Part shown: positions 55,956 through 64,000 of the stretch, piece by piece | Layout: each line of letters begins with the position of its first letter | Position numbering within the stretch: position 1 is the stretch's first letter | Assembly: GCF_049306965.1 (NCBI RefSeq) | Contig: NC_133193.1 | Span: forward strand, 18,368,501-18,432,500 | DNA from: Danio rerio | Lineage: Eukaryota; Chordata; Actinopteri; Cypriniformes; Danionidae | DNA: 64,000 nt | Direction: 5' to 3' | The notes under the pieces: model-generated | Database searches by the model: none | What the model was told of the DNA's origin: nothing | Seen by the model: only the letters and a program-made list of their open reading frames with translations | Translations under genes and position numbers: made by a program

Positions 55956-57037
55956 ATGAATAACCACAACAATTCCTGTTCTACATTTTCCAAGAGTCAT
56001 TTCCTCTAAAAAATGAAGTTCATTCATTCTCATTTGATTCTGAACCTGTACAATGTTATTTTTCTCACAAAATGCAAACTGTTCAGGAAATCATTGTTAA
56101 CTAAATTTCTTTGGGTGCCCTTAAACAAAAATAAATATATTAATTTGTGTTCCACATGTGAAGAAAACTCATCAAGTCTTGGAATCTGGGTTTGGCATAA
56201 GGGTCAGTAAATGATGTCAGAATATTTTTGTTATACAAACGCCTTGTGTTATACAAAATGAACTATTTTTAACTATATGACCTTACAGTATATGGTAGAC
56301 AGGAACTTAAGGCACTGCAACCTACCCCAGATGCTCAGACATGTGCTTATACTTATGTGCATTGTCTTTAAAACAGTCCTTGCAAAAGGAAAAAGAAACT
56401 GTTAACAACAGCACAATATTAGCACATTAGACCAGCTTTGAAAAAATAAGCACCTAGACAAACTGACGTTTTATAAGCTAGCATAAATCCTAATATTTGT
56501 ATTTCTATGGTATTTAGCCAGTTCTGCTTCAGGACAAACCCAGGTCAGGAAGCCATAAAGACTGTTAACATAAATGGAAAGTTCCAGTATTGTGCACTGG
56601 GAGGAATTTTAGGAGAATGACTAATTGCCCTGTCGTGTCTTACAATGATGTCATGACCTTGCCGTCTTTATATGTACCACAAACATTCGATAAAAAGCAA
56701 ACAGCCATTTTATCACCGGTGGAGAATAGAGAGGAAAGCAGCTCCCGCAGTGCTCTTTACACAGATGTATAGCTTTTGCTGGCCTCTAACCTCAGCGTAG
56801 CAGATAACAAAAGGCACAATGCTAGATTATCAATGCCAAGACAGCTTTTTTTTTTGGTTTAAGGAAAGAAATGTGAGTGTGAAAATTTGTCAATTTTGGG
56901 GAATATAATTTAAGCTAAAACATCAATCACAGCTTGCCTGCATTACACTATGATGGGTTCAGAAAATAATGCAATTCAACAAGGTAGTTTAATGCATCAC
57001 ATTAAAAGATTTTTTAATAATTATAATAAAGTTAATG

Positions 57038-57262
57038 AGGTGGCATAATAGCACAGTGGGTAGTGCTGTCGCCTCACAGCAAGAAGGTCAATGGTTCGAG
57101 CCCCGGCTGGGCCAGTTGCCATTTCTGTGTGGAGTTTGCACATTCTACCCGTTTTCAGGTTTCCTCCTTGTGCTACGGTTTCCCCCAGAAGTCCAAAGAC
57201 ATGCGCTATAGGTGAATTGGTTGAGCTAAATTGTCCGTAGAGTATGTTTGTATGTCTTGGTC
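57038..57262 (+). mobile_element. DANA SINE, 5' part
   Basis: Begins in the tRNA-like head (GGTGGCATAATAGCACAGTG, CGCCTCACAGCAAGAAGGTC, TTCGAGCCCCGGC) and runs through CCAAAGACATGCGCTATAGG. The 3' part is cut short at about 57262 where unrelated sequence begins. Confidence 0.85.
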
Positions 57263-57554
57263 CTCCAAGTTGGCGGTTAAGTGTTGGGCTAACGACCCAC
57301 CACGTAAAAAAGAGATGTTACAAAACACCAACATGGTGCGGCTAAATATCAACTTCGATATAAAATGGCCCTGGGAGTAAGTAATAAAACTAACAATAAC
57401 AAAAGTGTAATAAATAATAAGAGAAAGGATTTTTAATGGAAATAACAACTGAGGTATTGGTGCAACGATCACCAAATATTACTCTATTAAAAAAAAATAT
57501 CAATAAAGAATGAAGTTTTTGGGATTTTTTTAAAAGATCAGCAGTAGGTGGTAG

Positions 57555-58451
57555 TAGAGCTGCACAATTAATCGTAAAACGATCGCAATCTCAATTCGAC
57601 CCCCTAGACGATCTTAATCCAGCATTTCTACGATTCTGTCAATCACATTTTCAAGTTCAGGAGAGAAGCAATGGTGGCCGCACAAGTCTTCACATTGTTT
57701 TACAAACGTTGTTCAGCAACTTGGACACTTCCAAATGATGTATTTATAAGATATAATTCACCCCAAAAATGTCATTTCTGTCTTCATGTAATGTATTTGA
57801 CCGCAAAATCACACATGACGTGAGCTGACCGTCAGCTGTTACTACAGAAAGGACATGCGTGCACCAGTGAATGAAGTCTACTGCATAGGCTGTGAATAAC
57901 AGCTAATTAAATAACATTCAGTTTGTAAATAACATTCAGTTTGTGGCACAGAGTGATCGTTTGGAAGCCGCATGGAAAGTAAGCCACTCTTAGCAGTATA
58001 AAATGAAACCGAAAACGCACATAGCCAGATGTAGCTGACTGATTCCAGCCCAAAAAGTATCCAAAACTCACCGAAATGCAAAAATACCCACCCAGTCTTC
58101 TGTATTCACAAAAATCACGTTAGTGACAGATTTTAAGCAGAAAATTACAGATTGTAAGTATATGTCTCAAACAATGTTCCAACATCAGAATTATCATCAG
58201 CATTAATGAACAGGACAAATCTAAAGTCTGTTCAAGTCCACTATTCCAAGTCTGTGCAAAATTTAGCATTTTAACCAACAGTACAGCTACACAAAGCCTA
58301 TTGCTGTTTTACCACATGTTTGAGACAAACAATAATAATAGCCCATCATATTAACCTTTATTTTACATCTACAGAATCGTGAGAAAATCATGATCTTTAT
58401 TTTAGGCAAAAAAATTGCGATTCTCATTTTAGTCAGAATCGTCCAGCTCTA
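57555..58451. mobile_element. hAT-type element with 8-bp target duplication
   Basis: Starts TAGAGCTG and ends CAGCTCTA, with mirrored subterminal GATTTTGA/CGATT-type motifs. Flanks GGTGGTAG (57547-57554) and GCTGGTAG (58452-58459) match 7 of 8, as expected for an older hAT insertion. About 897 bp, no transposase frame. Confidence 0.82.
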
Positions 58452-59098
58452 GCTGGTAGATATAAATATACTTACAGTATATATGTATAGATATATATTA
58501 ATATATAATATATATGTAAAAATATCTAAATATATATGTGAATATATACATATATATATACACGATACAAAAAACGGAAATAAAGGAGTGGACGGTTATT
58601 TTTTCAGATTAACTTATTGTACATACATTTGTAGGAGTTTCCCTTTTACAAATCTAATTTATGGGACACTTTTGATCATACAGTATGATTTAATAAGGTT
58701 AGTCGGAGTAAATGTACTGCCTTTTATTTCAATTTAACAAAAAGGCTTTTCTGCTAAAGCACATTAAACTTTTAAATAAGACACATTATGCTTTTTTAGC
58801 AACTATATTTAATTGTTTTACCCACTGCGTTGGTTATAATGGAAATTTTATTTTTTAAATTTTATTTGCATTATTAATTGTCCTGTTTATTACATCTCTG
58901 AATTGATATTTTATAATTATATGTTATTCAAAGTTTATGTATAACTTTTACCTGCTTCATTTATAGACCATTCATATACGAGAAAACCTTTTAAAAGGAA
59001 ACAAAAGGAACACAACTATTTTACCACAAGTAAAATTGATTTAATGGACGATAGAAAACTAAAAGGGAAGTTTTTGGTTACATGAATCTGGAGCATTT

Positions 59099-63636
<4,538 letters not shown>

Positions 63637-63649
63637 CTGCAGAAACCAG

Positions 63650-64000
<351 letters not shown>

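Overview
This is vertebrate nuclear DNA from a teleost, almost certainly a cyprinid and most likely zebrafish (Danio rerio) or a close relative. Evidence: every gene is split into short GT-AG exons whose proteins align end to end with vertebrate families; AT-rich introns are full of fish-type repeats, including at least nine copies of the tRNA-derived DANA SINE typical of Danio, several hAT and TTAA-type DNA transposons, a Tc1 relic, LINE tails and long CA, TA and GAAA microsatellites.

Layout. (1) 1931-5042, plus: a five-exon Bax-like Bcl-2 family gene (probably bcl2l16). (2) 5692-16263, minus: complete tph2 (brain tryptophan hydroxylase, 11 exons, 487 aa), converging tail to tail with gene 1. 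(3) 17960-35721, minus: complete tbc1d15 (Rab GTPase-activating protein, 17 exons, 664 aa). (4) 37072-39460, plus: complete chtf8 (Ctf8 subunit of the CTF18 clamp loader, 3 exons, 124 aa), head to head with tbc1d15. (5) 43362-46358, minus: complete has3 coding region (hyaluronan synthase, 3 coding exons, 555 aa), with its 5' untranslated exon probably near 52.4-52.8 kb. (6) 59099-63636, minus: the last two exons of tango6, which continues beyond the window.

The genes do not form a pathway. Their order is informative: tph2-tbc1d15 are neighbours on human chromosome 12, while chtf8-has3-tango6 are neighbours on human chromosome 16. The 1.35-kb gap between tbc1d15 and chtf8 is therefore a synteny junction, and it holds a local tandem duplication around a GAAA microsatellite.

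Other points: tph2 appears to use a GC-AG intron and has an in-frame upstream ATG; the Bax-like protein lacks a membrane anchor; tph2 intron 6 and intron 4 of the Bax-like gene contain nested transposons; has3 intron 3 holds a TIR element with a THAP-like first exon; a long CA repeat abuts a tango6 splice acceptor. I saw no novel multi-gene system, CRISPR array, or retroviral or capsid-bearing element.
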